Positions 22,860-36,500 of a stretch of 64,000 nt of DNA are shown here, piece after piece. Under the pieces are notes generated by a model. That model saw only the letters and a program-made list of their open reading frames with translations, was not told where the DNA came from and did no database searches. This DNA comes from Moringa oleifera (Eukaryota; Streptophyta; Magnoliopsida; Brassicales; Moringaceae): assembly GCA_021397835.1 (NCBI GenBank), contig JAJFZO010000604.1, forward strand, positions 1-64,000, read 5' to 3'. The first letter of the stretch is position 1; the number at the start of each line of letters is the position of its first letter. The position numbers were made by a program, and so were the translations under genes.

Positions 22860-25800
22860 AAAAAGGTCATGGTAATGAAATCTGAAAAAAAATGGAACGA
22901 GTTAAGTAACAATAATGGAGATGAAAATTCATGAAATTAGTTTGTGGAATATTGTAAAGAAATGGTGAGAAAAGGTAAAACTATATGTGAGATTCAGAAT
23001 TAGAAGGCTGTTACGACTAGTCTTTTTGGTGAAAAGATCAATGTGAAAAATTCTTTTATTTTGAAACTCTTTTGCTAGCTTTAATTTTAAAGTAAAAAAA
23101 TAAAAAGTCACCATCAATTATTTTTTTGATATGATTGATCACTATTTTTATCCTAACACTTTTTTCTTTTAATAAAAAAATATAAACTTCAGTTGAAAAA
23201 TAGGCAATAGTCTACTTCATTGAAAGATTTGAGATTGATAGTCAGTTAAGTGTGAAAAAAGATTAGTACTTTCATAAGCGCTTAAGAATTAATACTATTT
23301 AAATTGAATGATCTCGAATCTTGAATTATTTTAATTTAATATTGATCCTAAAATACAAACAATAGATAGTTATAAAATAAAGTGAGATTAATCTTTATCC
23401 AATTTCAAAAAGTTTTTTTAAAGAGAAGAACTATAACAGACTTCATCATGATGTGATGTGGTCTCAAAATATTTTTTTATGTCTTTTATACAACAATCTG
23501 AGAATCTAGTCGACACTAGATCTTTGACTTGAAAATCAAATATATTTTTAGATTTTAAGATTCGAAATATAAACTTCATTGAATTTTTATTTAAAAATAT
23601 TTTAAAAATTATGAGATATAATAATAAATTCATAATAGCAAGTTAAAAACAATGAATAATGAAAGAAAAAGATAAGTAATCAATTTTTTATTCATTTTAA
23701 AAAGTAACACAAATAAATAAGGAAAGAATTGCACCTTAATTATGGCTTATGTGTTGTTTCTCTGCTAAGAACACTATAAAAATTCTTCTTCAAAGAACTT
23801 TCTAGGAAGAATGAACAAGAAGCTTAAAGATTATTCTATGCTATAAAGAAAATGGAAGCTAATATGTTCAAAAGTGTTGTCAGTACCAAAATTTTACCTT
23901 TATTGAAAATTTGAAACGAAGGTGTCAATGTCATTCTGCAACTTGAAGATAAGGAAATTGAGCTTTTAAAGAAAAATCAAATAGGCGACCTCTTACATGT
24001 GTAAAGTAAAGTTTCACGAACTCAAGAAGGTCTTCATTTGAGGTCTTCTAAGAAAGTCTCATCATTCTTCCTTTAGGCTTGTAAAAACTCTTTGAATTTT
24101 GAATTTTGAGTTTTCTTTAAGGAGAAGATCCACGGTATTATTGTAATAAAATCTAGAAAGAATAAAAAAAATATTTAATGACAATTTAGAGGTCTGCCCT
24201 ACTTAGTCCTTAATTTTTCCATGACATTCTTCCCAAACAAGGAAGAGTTTGTTATTACTTATATAAATATGTTATATAAACTGCAATTCACTCATTTAAA
24301 TAAGGGTAAAATTTTTAAATATTTATTTTTTATTTTTGACACTCTTCCTTGGAAAAGTCTGTCATGTGCAGAAGAGTCTGAAATAGAAAGTTAAGGAGAG
24401 GTTCATAAATAGATATTAGAAGGTGAGAAGTATCAAAACACTGATTTAATCACACGTTTATAGAATAGTTTCATTAATTTCATCCTTTAAAGTGATAATC
24501 TCTAGAGAATTTGTAAACCTATAACTTTGAATTTGTAAATCTTTGAGGATCAACATAAGCCCCAATCAATCATGACATAGTTTCTTGAAGATAATTTCAA
24601 CAAGTATAGTGAAGGCGGTTAAGCCAAGGCAAATCCCGACATTAGAAAATCCCAACCTTGAAATACGTCGATCTTCAAAAATATTGATCTTGAAAAATTA
24701 TTTAGATCCTAATAATTCAATGCTCTTGAGAAAACAATCATTTTTGGGTAAGGTTCTATAACCTTATAGAGGATGCCTAGAAGAATGTAGACTTGAGAAA
24801 AGGTGTGCAAGATAAAAGAATTACTCATTAGCAGATCATAAATCAATAGTAGGTGCACTTAATTTCTATTAAGCACATCATATTTTCTAGATAATTAGCA
24901 AGCTTTTGCAAAGAACTTCACCTGTAAATACTCCTTCAATCAAAAGGAGAAAGACTTGGACTTTTGGATACACAAACACCATTATTTCTTGTATTTAAAG
25001 AGAACCTTAAGAGCATTTAGGTCAGTAGCATACTTGAGATTTTTTTTTGTGAGTTTATTTTATTCTTTTATTAAAGAATTATCGAAAGATTCTTAGAGCG
25101 CACCACGCATGTATAAAATTGAATTACTTTATGGGGCTCTATCTTGTAAATAAATTGCCAATGCAATATATGAATTTAATTATTCTCTTTGATGCTTTGT
25201 TTATGCCTCCTTGATGCTACTTTTTTGCTTTCTTGGTTTCTTAACTTCATCATTACCATTACTCCTGCACTGTATGTCCATGTTTTTTTTGCACAAAATG
25301 AATTTCAAAATGATGTGTGCTTTGGTGTCTTTTTTCGCATGGAGTCTTAAACAAAATCGTGTTGTTTTTAGAAAAGGGGAGCTAGTCTTGGTGTTTTTTC
25401 TCAGTTCTCATCTAAAATGCATCATTTTGACTGCTTTTCGATAATCTCAAGAAAGCAATATTCTTTCATTGTATTTCTCTTTCAAGATTCGGAGGCTTAG
25501 CAATAATTGACTCTTTAAGTCTTAAATAAAATTGTTTTGAAAGCCAAGATATGGCAATAGCCATAATAAAAAAATCTCCATTATTCATGCATTCTTCAAA
25601 AGTTTATCTTTATAATTATTTTATATTGCTTTGAAAGAGAATCAATTTTAATTCCTTTTATATCACTTGACGGCATACATTTTCTTTTAATTGGTATTAA
25701 TTTAGAAATTTATGAGGATGTTTATCCTTCTTTACGTATAATCAACTCAAAGATCCAGATTTTTTGGTGAAGTTTAACCATTACCTACAACCTTTCTTTC

Positions 25801-27400
25801 ACCTTTTTTTAAGGTTCTTTTCAACCAAAAAAATTCAAGTAACAAAATACAAATAATTTAGATAACTAATCATGTCATAAAAAAAATTGATGGCGATTTT
25901 TGTTTTTCTTGATTCTCATTAAAAAATCGATCAAAATGAATTTCAAGATTTATTGTTTTTAAACTAAACCAAACAAGAAAATTTATTTCGTCATTTCAAG
26001 GGAGAATACTTGATCCATGGGCCTCGTCGTGATATTAATGACTCCACAAAAACAAATGATCGACAAGGTAAACTTTGGCACCGTAAATGTACAAAGACTC
26101 TAACTTGTTTCATGCTTAAAATTAAAAATGTTGACAAGAGAAAAATAAGTATTTAAGGGAGAATTAACAGCAAGAGTGGGTAATGGGTTCTAAGAGTAGG
26201 TGGCTTAAATGTAAATGCATACCAAAAAATAAGATTGGGCAAAATGATAGTTTGGTTATTGCCCGCCGATTGGATAATAAATGTATTTGACAAGATAGAG
26301 GTAATTGGTATATAAAACTTTGTGATATGATAAAATTTTAGAAGATGTTTAAAAATGATTTAATGTTACTTTAATTAAAAAAGTAATAATATACAAAATA
26401 TTAATATTGAATAATTTTATAAATAAAATTATCATAATGCTAAATTTTTTTTCGAAATTAGTTTGTCTATAAAAAGAAAAGAATTTTTTTTTTAAAAGAG
26501 AATTGCATGTTAAATTGACTTTAAAATGTTAGGTTCGAAAAAGTTAAAATTCTAGCTATGATGAAATTATAAACCATGGATTGATGAAAAAATTGAGATG
26601 GTGTAGAAAAACTAAGTTATTTATAGTCAAGAGTATAATTGTAATTTCATGTAAAAATATTAAAAATTTGCCCTCCAACCTTTAATGGATTTGTTAATTC
26701 ATCACTAAGTTTTCAAATTTTATATGATTATGAATTATATTATTAAATAATATATAAATTTTTAATTTTTCATATTTTATAAATATATTAAAATTAAATA
26801 AATGAATAAAAATAAATTTATGACGATAAAGATTTTAGAACAAAAAGTATTCAATGTGATATAGAAGTACTATTATCAAGTGTATCAACTATAACTCATT
26901 TATTGTGGTTAGTTCATAATTATTTAAAGGATAAAAATATTTTAAAATATAAAATTTTAATTAATAAAAAATATTAAATAAAATTTTGACTTAAATTATT
27001 ATAAATTTAAGTATTTTTTATTATTAAAATACTTAAAATATAACTAAAATAAATTCTATACTTTATTTTAAATCAATCATATAATCTCAAATAATTTTTG
27101 ATTCACAAAACATTTATTATGAATTTTTAAATTTTTTAATAATAATTTTTTTACAAAATATTTCATTTAAATATTTTTAATTTTTTAATATTAATTATTT
27201 TTAAAATTTTAATTAATATTTTTCATTTAAAATCTAATTTCTATTTGTAATAGTTTATTTATTTTTTGATATAAAAGTTCTACATGATTGGATTTTTTTT
27301 TTTTTGGGTGTGTATCAAACTGATTCTTTAATTATTTTATTTTATTTTTTTAAAATAATGAAAATGTAATAGGCAGGAATTGATGTCATTTGGTTTAACA
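22860..27400. other. AT-rich intergenic DNA, nothing recognised
   Basis: No open frame above 77 codons and no domain signature. The last kilobase before the ORC3 promoter is extremely AT-rich with poly(T) runs near 27,295-27,306. Confidence 0.55.
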
Positions 27401-27419
27401 GATGTAACCCTGGAGGCAT

Positions 27420-27429
27420 TTCCCGCCAA
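27420..27429 (+). promoter_or_regulatory. E2F-type site upstream of ORC3
   Basis: TTCCCGCCAA, i.e. TTGGCGGGAA on the other strand, lies 82 bases upstream of the ORC3 ATG. With the preceding A it matches the plant E2F consensus WTTSSCSS (ATTCCCGC). E2F factors drive S-phase expression of replication genes in plants. Binding here is inferred. Confidence 0.75.
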
Positions 27430-27474
27430 AAAGAAAGGCAAGGAACGAGAAGCAGCATTAATCCCTAACTGTGG

Positions 27475-27497
27475 CTCTTTCTCTCTCTCTCTCTCTC
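27475..27497. repeat. CT-rich microsatellite in the ORC3 5' leader
   Basis: A pyrimidine tract of CT repeats just upstream of the ATG. Such tracts are common in plant 5' UTRs near the transcription start. Confidence 0.85.
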
Positions 27498-27510
27498 AAT
27501 AATTAGTTCG

Positions 27511-30500
27511 ATGGCGCCCTCTGCAACCGTTGCCGATTCTTCTCCTCCCTCTGGCCCTGACATCACCGACAACAATCTGCAGGTTCTCTTTCTCTCTCAC
27601 ACACTTCACAATATCAGCTTGTGGCGTGTTCATTTCTTTTTTAATTCTTACAATTGCATTTTTCTCTCTAGTTCCTGAGAAATAGCTGGAGATTTTGGAA
27701 AACAAAAAAATAAAAAATTCACTCAAATCGGAAGTTCTGATTGTGATCACGGATTTGATGTCCAAGGACATTGTGCCTGTAGTTTCTCAAAGCTAGTAGG
27801 CATTTTCATTTCTTCTCTGACCTTATTAATTTGTTGCTTCCCGAGATGAAAATGACATGATAATTTTGTTAGTATTTGGCGAAGAAAGAAGAAAAAAAAC
27901 TCACTTAAGGAGTAATTTCCCTTGAAAAATTACTCTCTGGCCTAATCTTTGGTTGCATGTGGTTACTTCGTGTACTTTTATTTTTCTTTATCTTCATTGA
28001 CTTTGAATAATTTTGGGGCTTGTAGTTTATTTTTATTGTGAGAAAATGTTTTCTGTTTTGATTCCCTGGAAATTGTAGGACACCAAAAGAAAGACACCAG
28101 TCCCAGTTAGTAATTTCTTTTTCTCTTTTTTGTTTGGTTTACAAATATAAGAAAATACTTCTGGAGTTCTCTAGAGTCTACAGATTCTTAATCACCAAAT
28201 ACATGATTTCATCTTGTATGTCTTTTGTATTTTTTTTTGGACAACTAAGCAACCATTGATCTTTCTATTTCTTTTCCCACAGTCATTCTTCATTCTCCAC
28301 AAAGTGTCATCTGGGAAGTCAGATGGAAAGTCATCTGGAAGGGTGAAAACCAGGCGGAGGATTGATTTATCTCCATCTTTGCATAAGACTACAGAGGAAG
28401 CAGAGATTGAGAAGGAAGAATTTGATGATTGTTGTCATGTGGAATCACGAACACAAGCTTTTGAAATTGTCTGGTCAAAGATTGAGTCAACTATCAAAGT
28501 TTGTCTCATTCATCCTGCTTTTTTTTTTTTTTAAATCACTGATTCCAGGTTTTTTAAACACAAACACACACAACCCCTGTTATTGTGTATTTATGTCAAT
28601 GTCTGGCCTTATACTTTCCTAGATGTGTAAGGTTACTGGCCAGATTTGTTGTAGCCAATGATACCAAATATCAAGGCTAAGATAGAACTTCATGTTTCCA
28701 GATTTTGAGAACAATCACTAATTTATAGTGATTGAAAATTTATAATCTTAATTTCAGGATGTTTTGAGGGCCATCAATACTAATGTCTTTGACCAGATAC
28801 ATCAGTGGGTTCGGAATTCATTCAGTAGTATTAGATCATCTGGAACACCAGGCCTTCCAGAAGCAACTCGCTCTTTCCCCCTTGTAACAGATGCAACTTC
28901 TAAACAACTGTTCACTGGACTGGTTCTCACCAGTAAGTTCTTCTCCAAATTCAAAAATTTTAAGGTTTTGAGGGAATTAATAGCAGCACAGGAATGGCTG
29001 CTACTCTTTGATGGATACAGTTTCGATGATGTTACTGAAGCTTTCAAACCATAAATTAACTGATTTATTGTCATTGTGATGGTTAGAAATAAAGAATTAT
29101 CCTTCCAATGGCATTTGTTTTGCCATTTTTTCGTGGGTAATCTTCAATAATTGTTATATCTACTTATTTATTCAACAGACTCCTTTTGGTTTTTTCTCTG
29201 TTCTCTTCCAGAAAATATTTGAAACATATCTTTTTTAATTGGATGGTGAAATTTCAATTATGAATAACCATTTATTGCTTGCTCAATCACTCTTCTTGTA
29301 CCCTCTAAATTAGTAAAAATGTTATATACATGCTTGCTTCGATAATGTGTAATGTGACATTAATTTGGAATTGGTTCTTGGGTCCAGCAACAGCTTTTTT
29401 TGTGCTGTTGTCTTATCCACTAATTGTTGGTAAATTTGGTTGTTGATACAATTGACAGATGCATTGTCATTAGTTGCTTTATGTTTATTTCCAGTAAAGG
29501 ATCCCTGATAACAATGATTGGCAGAGAATGTGGAGTTTGTTGATGATCTGCTGTCATTTCAAGAGCTTGGCTTGCATTTGAAGTCTCAAGGCTGCTATGT
29601 GGCAAACCTTTCCTCTACAGATTTTTCTACCAAGAATGGTATTGGTGGTTGTCTTAGAAGTTTATTGAGACAGCTCCTAATGCTGACTCTTGATGTAAAT
29701 ACTACCTTCTGTCATCCATTTTACAATTTGCAGTTGTTGTTATTTGAAGAGTTTATAGATTCATGCTTATGCCTAATGTGACTTTTGGGCAGGCTGCTGA
29801 TATATCCATCTTAGTGTCATGGTACAGAGAAAATGGAAATTATGACAACCCAGTGGTTGTAATTATTGATGATATGGAGCGATGTTGTGGGGCTGTCTTG
29901 TCTGATATGATTCATATGTTGAGGTATTGGTCCAATTTGATGTCCTGTTTCCAAAATCCACTTCCCTTATTCTAGCCCAAACAGTATGCTTTCTGTTCAT
30001 ACCACCTTCCATATGCAAGACTGTTCTTTGGACCTAAGCCTTTCAATGTAAAAATTTGACTCTACCCTAGCTTTTGATATAGTGATGGTGGTAATATTTC
30101 ACTTGCAACTGAAAGAATTATCTGCAACATATTTCTTAGTTGCAGATTAGACTGCTAAACTGATTAGATTATTGAATCAGGGGTGACTAGTCAAGAATAA
30201 CCATCGCTTGATTGATGAATTCTGATAATTATAGTGCCCTTATTTGACAAACACTTTGATATGTGCGTTTGTTGTGTTGCTATCGAAATTTATATTTTCT
30301 GTGTTTGTAAAGGTTCATCTACATAGGCATGGGGATATGTGTTAAGTTTGCAAGATTAGTTGATGTTTGATTCTGCCTGTTGTTTCTGCCCCCTGGCTCC
30401 ATTGCCATCCATGAGGAAATTGGGATGGCTTTAGGATTATCTGATAGTGGAAAATTGTTGACTCGATAAAAGTAAGGTATAAACCAAGCTGATGTAGCAA

Positions 30501-33500
30501 CTTGTTCATTGGTATGAACAGTTAACAGGGGCATACATCAAGTAGCTTGAGGATAATGCAAAACTTGTAACTAAAATCTTGTGTTTGAATATCTCAGTTC
30601 TATCAGCAAATCCTTTGTTAATCTTTTAAAGTATGCAACTTTCTACCAATAGCAGATTTTGAAATGATATTTATATATTTTTCACAAACTCGTGAAACAG
30701 AAAAACTGGTGTTCTCTGGTGCTTCTTTAATGTTAGTCTGATTAGTAAATATTCTCATGCTCCCATGTATTAGTTTCTGGAAATGCAAAACAACATAGAT
30801 CAGAGAGTAATAAATCAGGAAGGCCTTTGAATAATGTTATAATTAGCAATGTTCATGGTTTTGAAGATTATGCATAGTGGTCTGATTTTAGCAGTGGAGC
30901 TAGGATGTGTTTCCAGTTGGGGAAATGCATCCTTACCCTAAAGTTCACATATCTACAATTTTACCAAATTTCGACAACAAATATTATTAGTCCATAAAAA
31001 TGCATGTTTTTGTTTTAAATTTGCACTGTGGCCATAAGTCTTGCTTGGTTTCGTTCTCCAATACACTTTGGAATTATAAACATTTAAAAATTATTTCTTC
31101 TGGTTCTCTACCATCCTGACCACTACTGGTCCAAACAAATGGAGAATAGTCATCCACTAGTGCAGCAAAGCCAGTATCTCCAAAAGGTCAATACTATGAC
31201 CACTGACTGTTGGCCACCTCTATCTGTTTTAATCTATGAATAAGCAAACTATTACCATATTGTGGTGGTCATTATGTGCATGAAGTTCCCATATTCAAAA
31301 TAAGCCTGTTGATGCTAAAGTCCCATGGGAAGTAGGAATTTGGAGTAAATAATAAGTTATCAATGTTACAGTTACCCTTTTACAATTTGAAATCTTCAGT
31401 TGAAAAAAGTGGACTAAGTAATGAAATCTTGGCTCTTATGTAATCTTAAAGTGAAACTATACATATTTTTGTTTTGTAGCTAGAATTGCTTTTGCAATTT
31501 TGACCCCTAGCTAGAATTCCTTTTGTTTCCTACAGTGAATGTGCAGTTAAGATTCCTGTGATTTTGATCCTGGGAATTGCTACGACACTTGATGCACCAG
31601 GAAACATACTTCGTGCAAATGCGTTACAGCACCTCTGCCCACACAAGTTCACTTTGGGAACACCAGCTGAGAGAATGGATGCAATTGTTGAGGCTGTTCT
31701 TGTGAAACAGTGTTCTGGATTCACTATTAGCCACAGGGTGGCACTTTTTTTGAGAAACTACTTCATAAACCAAGATGGAACATTAACCTCTTTTATTAGA
31801 GCTCTTAAGGTTATACGCCTCATCTTATATGAGTTTTATAGATATTATCTTGGCTGTTATTTAGATGCAACAGCTTCTCATATGTGTCCAGAGAACATGA
31901 TGAAATCCTAGCTGATGTTCTTTTTGAACAATATCTCCAGATAGCATGTGTTCAACATTTCTCCGCAGAACCTCTTAGCTTCATACTTGGACAGTTTCTT
32001 TCAGAAGAGAGCAATCTGGTTAGATTTCTAATTAGTTTTATAAATTATTGGTATTGAATATAACCTGTCAGTTATATTGAATTTATTTTAATTGCATTTT
32101 TGAATATGGAAGTTAAGTTCTCTCTCTTGCTTTATCATCGATACAAGCAGAAACAGAATGAGCATGTATGGTATTTTATTGACATTAGGGTATTGTAGAG
32201 ATTTAATGACATTTCATTGTATTCATGCATTATAAATCATCTTGCTCAAATTATTTGGTACTCTTTCTGGAAGATCCTCAAATGGCAATTAATTTGTTCA
32301 ATCTTTTTTTTGTTTCTGACTTTTTTAATTAAATTTGACTCTAAATATTTTTTTTAGAAGGCCTATTGCTTTAAAAATATCATACCAATTTTTAATTTTT
32401 TGTCTAATTGATGTTTGCTTTGAAGCTGTTTTTGAACGAAAAGTATGGAGAAAAGTTGGAAGTGATATTAAAGCATGCCTTTAACTTTCCTTCTTGTGAG
32501 AGGTACTTCAAATGCTTAGTATTTTCACTACAAAGGTGTTTTTGTAATTCACCGAGCACACTAAGTGAGAAAGTTAAAATGCTGATTTGTGCTGCAAATC
32601 TTGTAAGCAGGAATAAAATGATCAAGGAGACTGGTGAAAATTTGGCTCATGGTTTGTCAGAATTGAAGAAATTGCAGAAACATTGGAGCATTGTGGTTTT
32701 GGTGAGGCATTAGTATTTTCTTTTCTTTTATTTTTCATCTTTTCTAAATAATGGTATAAATTTCATATTTCAATTCTCCGAGGTATATCTTTCCCGAATG
32801 CCAGGGTTAGAAGCTTTTATTCCGATTTGTCATGCTTTTCTTTTTTCTTTTATGACTTCTTGTCTGCACAACAAAACTACTTTATGTATTGCCTTTTCTT
32901 ATGTAAATATTGCCCCTTTAGAGCGGTTTCTGTACTTCATCTTTGTTTTCGTTATTTTAGCACCGCTTCTGTTATATTGTGATGTATTCTCCATTCTCAG
33001 AGGAATGATGCTTAGTTTAAGGTAAGTTGATACTCATCAGTCTACTGATCTTTTTGTTTTGTATGAATAATTGGTCACAGTGCCTACATCAAGTTGGAAA
33101 GTTTGATAAACTCCGACTGTTAGACTTGTTCTGTGAGGCACTGGATCCAGAATCATACTACTCAAGGGCTTCTAATGCTTACTCAGGATTGCAGAAAGAT
33201 TCTGCTATATCTCCTTCAAGTGTCAGCTGGCAAAAAAATCATCTTGGTCGAAATAGTAGTTTTATCTGTCAAGCATTACGCAGAATAAGGTAAGTTAACA
33301 ATGCTAAGAACTGATTGACTCAGGGTTGTTGAGAGAAATGTTGATAGAAAATTCTTTTACTCTCCTCATCACCACATATTTTTTTTGCATTCCTTCATTT
33401 TGTTTGGTCCTGCATTTTGTGGAAATGATCTGCTATTATAGGCATATTTACTTTCATACTATGAATATCAGTTGTTTCTATTGACAGATATGATTGTTCC

Positions 33501-36500
33501 CCAAGTTCATTGCATTAAATTATTGAGAGAGAATATCCTTCGAAAAGTATTTTGCTCATGTTAACCTAAACACAACAATGAATAATCAGACACTTAGAAC
33601 AATCCAAGCCATGAAATAATGTAGGAAATAGTATTTTGACATAAGGAAAACGAGGATGTCATTCTCTATAATGCCCAAGTGTAGTTTGATCTTAATGGAG
33701 AAAGAGCTGATACTACTTAAACTTGATCTTCTTTATTGTTAGAGTTTTCATCCTCAAAAATGTAGAGACTATCTATTATTATAGCACTGTCAATCGTATT
33801 CCTCAAGTTCTGGTCCTAAAAGACGCAATTAAATTAAAAAAAAAAAAGCTGGCATGACAATTAGAGTCTTTGGATAATTTATTGACTGATAAGAGGTTAC
33901 ATGCTACTTTAAGAACATAAAGTACAAACTTTGAAGTAATGGCTTTAGATAGATTTCTCAAACCTTTATCTGCTGTGGTAGAGTAAGAACCATCTGCCTT
34001 ACGAATTTTTTCTTGACCAGAATGAGGGTAATAGGTGTGACACAAATGTGAAAAAAAAAAACTTGTCATATGATCAAAGGCTCGTTCCTAAAATCAATGA
34101 CCTGAGGAGTGGAATAAGGAAATGACAAGATAAGACATTTGATTTACTACCTGTTTTGAGCAAGAGAAGCACTAGGAGTACCTAACAAGCCTGAGCGGGA
34201 TTTTAGCAACTTCAGAAGTTGATCCATCTGCTCTTTGACATGGACATTAGTGGGTTCCAACATATTTGTGGGGTTTTGTAGTCTCGGAAACGGTGTCAAA
34301 CGTGATGGATAGAGGTTGTGTTTTAGGTGGAAGCAAGTTGGGAATGGTTAAGGTTTTTGTTTCTCCAAAGAATCAGAATTGCTGTTATACCATATTAGAG
34401 AATATGGAGAACCAGAATGCAAGTCACTTATTTGTGAGGTTATAATATACAAAAAAACAGGAAAATAGCGGAGCTATTCCAAGAAAAAAATAATTGAACA
34501 AAATCAATCACCCTAACTATTTCCTGGAATTAAAGCATTGAGCAATCTCCTCTATTTATACCCCTAATATTCGGCCTTTATTGCTGAATATTATACACCA
34601 AATATTCAGCCGTTGTTGTATATTTCTCTCCTATTCAGCCTTTGTTGCTAAATATTTCTCACCTATTCAGCCTTTAGTGCTAAATATTTCTCACCAGTGT
34701 GTGAATTATAGATCTATTTACTATCATTCTCAATTTCATGCTTGCTGTTTGCTGCAACAGAATCTACATGCTAGAAGTAGCCTGACAAGAAACTACATGC
34801 TAGAAGTAGCCTGATTTTTCTTGTCACCTTGTTCAACTGTTTATTTTATAGATTATTGCTTAGTAATAACTGTTTGCACTATGTTACCAAATTGCTGAAA
34901 TTTGAACGGAATCAGGGATCTTTCAGCTTCACAGCTGGTTAAGTTGGTCAGCAGATGGGAAAATCTTACCATCGATGTAGCTGAGGTATGATTACGGTTT
35001 GTTTGGAGCTGCGCTGCTGTACATTTGTTTGCAATGTTACTCTTACTTGACAACTCAGTCTCCTGCTTCTTGACTGTAGTTCAAGGCATAATATATATTT
35101 CTGATAGGGCTATAGTTTTAACATCTTTAAGGATTTTTGTTTTATAGCTTAACTTTTGGGAGGTTTCTCGTAAATCATAAAGTTGATATATTCTTTACAC
35201 TATGCTTCTGCATGTGTTGCTTTTCTGTTGTAGAATTTTACAAAAGATATTCTGCCCTTTCCTTTTGTAAAAATATGTAGTTTTAAAAATGTTTTATGGT
35301 ATTAATAAAGAAGGTTGCAAGCTAAGCTTGTTTTCTTTACTTTCCAACAAGTCAATCGCATTGCTGAATATTTTGAAAATTAAATTTAGTCTAAACTGGA
35401 GTCAGTATGCCGTCTTAGTTTGTTATCAAACCCTTGCATTGGTGGATGAAAAATTGTTTGCTATAGTGGAAAGTTTAAGTATCTATATATTCGGGTATCC
35501 ACCTTCCAGCTACTTGATACTAAATTTTGCTTTTATGTTGAAGTGAAGTCTTTATCAAATTCTTATAAAAGAATATCATTATCAATTGGGATACTGTTAT
35601 ATTGGTGACATTAGCAGTTTCTGATTTGGTATCAGTCATTTTGTTGAAATAGCCTGTTTAAACATTTATTTATACTTTCTTTTTTTTCTGCCTTCCACAT
35701 TATGGAGTGGAAAAAAAGAATTGTTCAAGGATGTTCTGGATGCTGGATAAACTACTATGGCTAGATATATCTTGCTTTAATTTGAAGGAACTTAAGTAGC
35801 CCATCAATCTGGTCCCAGAAATTTTTGCTTTGTTCTGGAAATTTGGTAGTCTTATGCTCACTCTTATTAGATCTATAGCTTACTCTTATTTTATTTAGGA
35901 GTCTTGAACACACTTGAGGATCTTCACTTCACAAGTATTATGTAGGAGAAATTGCTTTCAATCTATTCTGTTGCCATTATGAATTGCATCAAGATTTTAT
36001 ACTGCAGATGTTTGGTGCCCATATTGAACTGTCATTTAAGGATTTGTTGTAAGTCAAGAGTCCTCAAATAGGGGTGTAGAATTTCTCTGTCTCTTATCCA
36101 ATACTCCATGATTTCTTGTCAACTGAGCCAGTGCGGTTTCCCAACATCCAGCACAAGTGTTAGTTGATCAATCAACTGAACCTTTTGTTGAATTTCTCAT
36201 TTTGAGCACATTCAAGTGACTTTAGCTTATGGTCTAGGTCAACCGTTCGACTTCGGCTTCTCTGTTTCTGTCTCTGCCATATTGACTCTTGAAATAAAGT
36301 TTGGTTTATTTCAGGCTAATTATCATTCATTGGTGTTTTTGTTTGTAGATCCATAGTAAAGTGAAGGAATTGCAGTGTTTACTAAAACATGAGGATGGAA
36401 CAAGTTCAAAACCAGACATGACCAACATACCCAAGTAATTTCACTTGATTTGTTATTTGTTCTTACTGGATATTTCTTCTTTCTTATTATGTTATACCTT

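Noticed and set aside
27496..27771. 91-codon minus-strand frame over ORC3 exon 1
   Set aside because: Shadow of the ORC3 first exon and its intron.
31870..31940. Possible extra ORC3 coding between exons 7 and 8 (a short open stretch reading FSYVSREHDEILADVLFEQY)
   Set aside because: Joining exon 7 directly to 31,941 keeps the frame and the expected ALK-to-hydrophobic-helix continuity. The extra stretch would shift the phase from the nearest acceptor. cDNA could reverse this.
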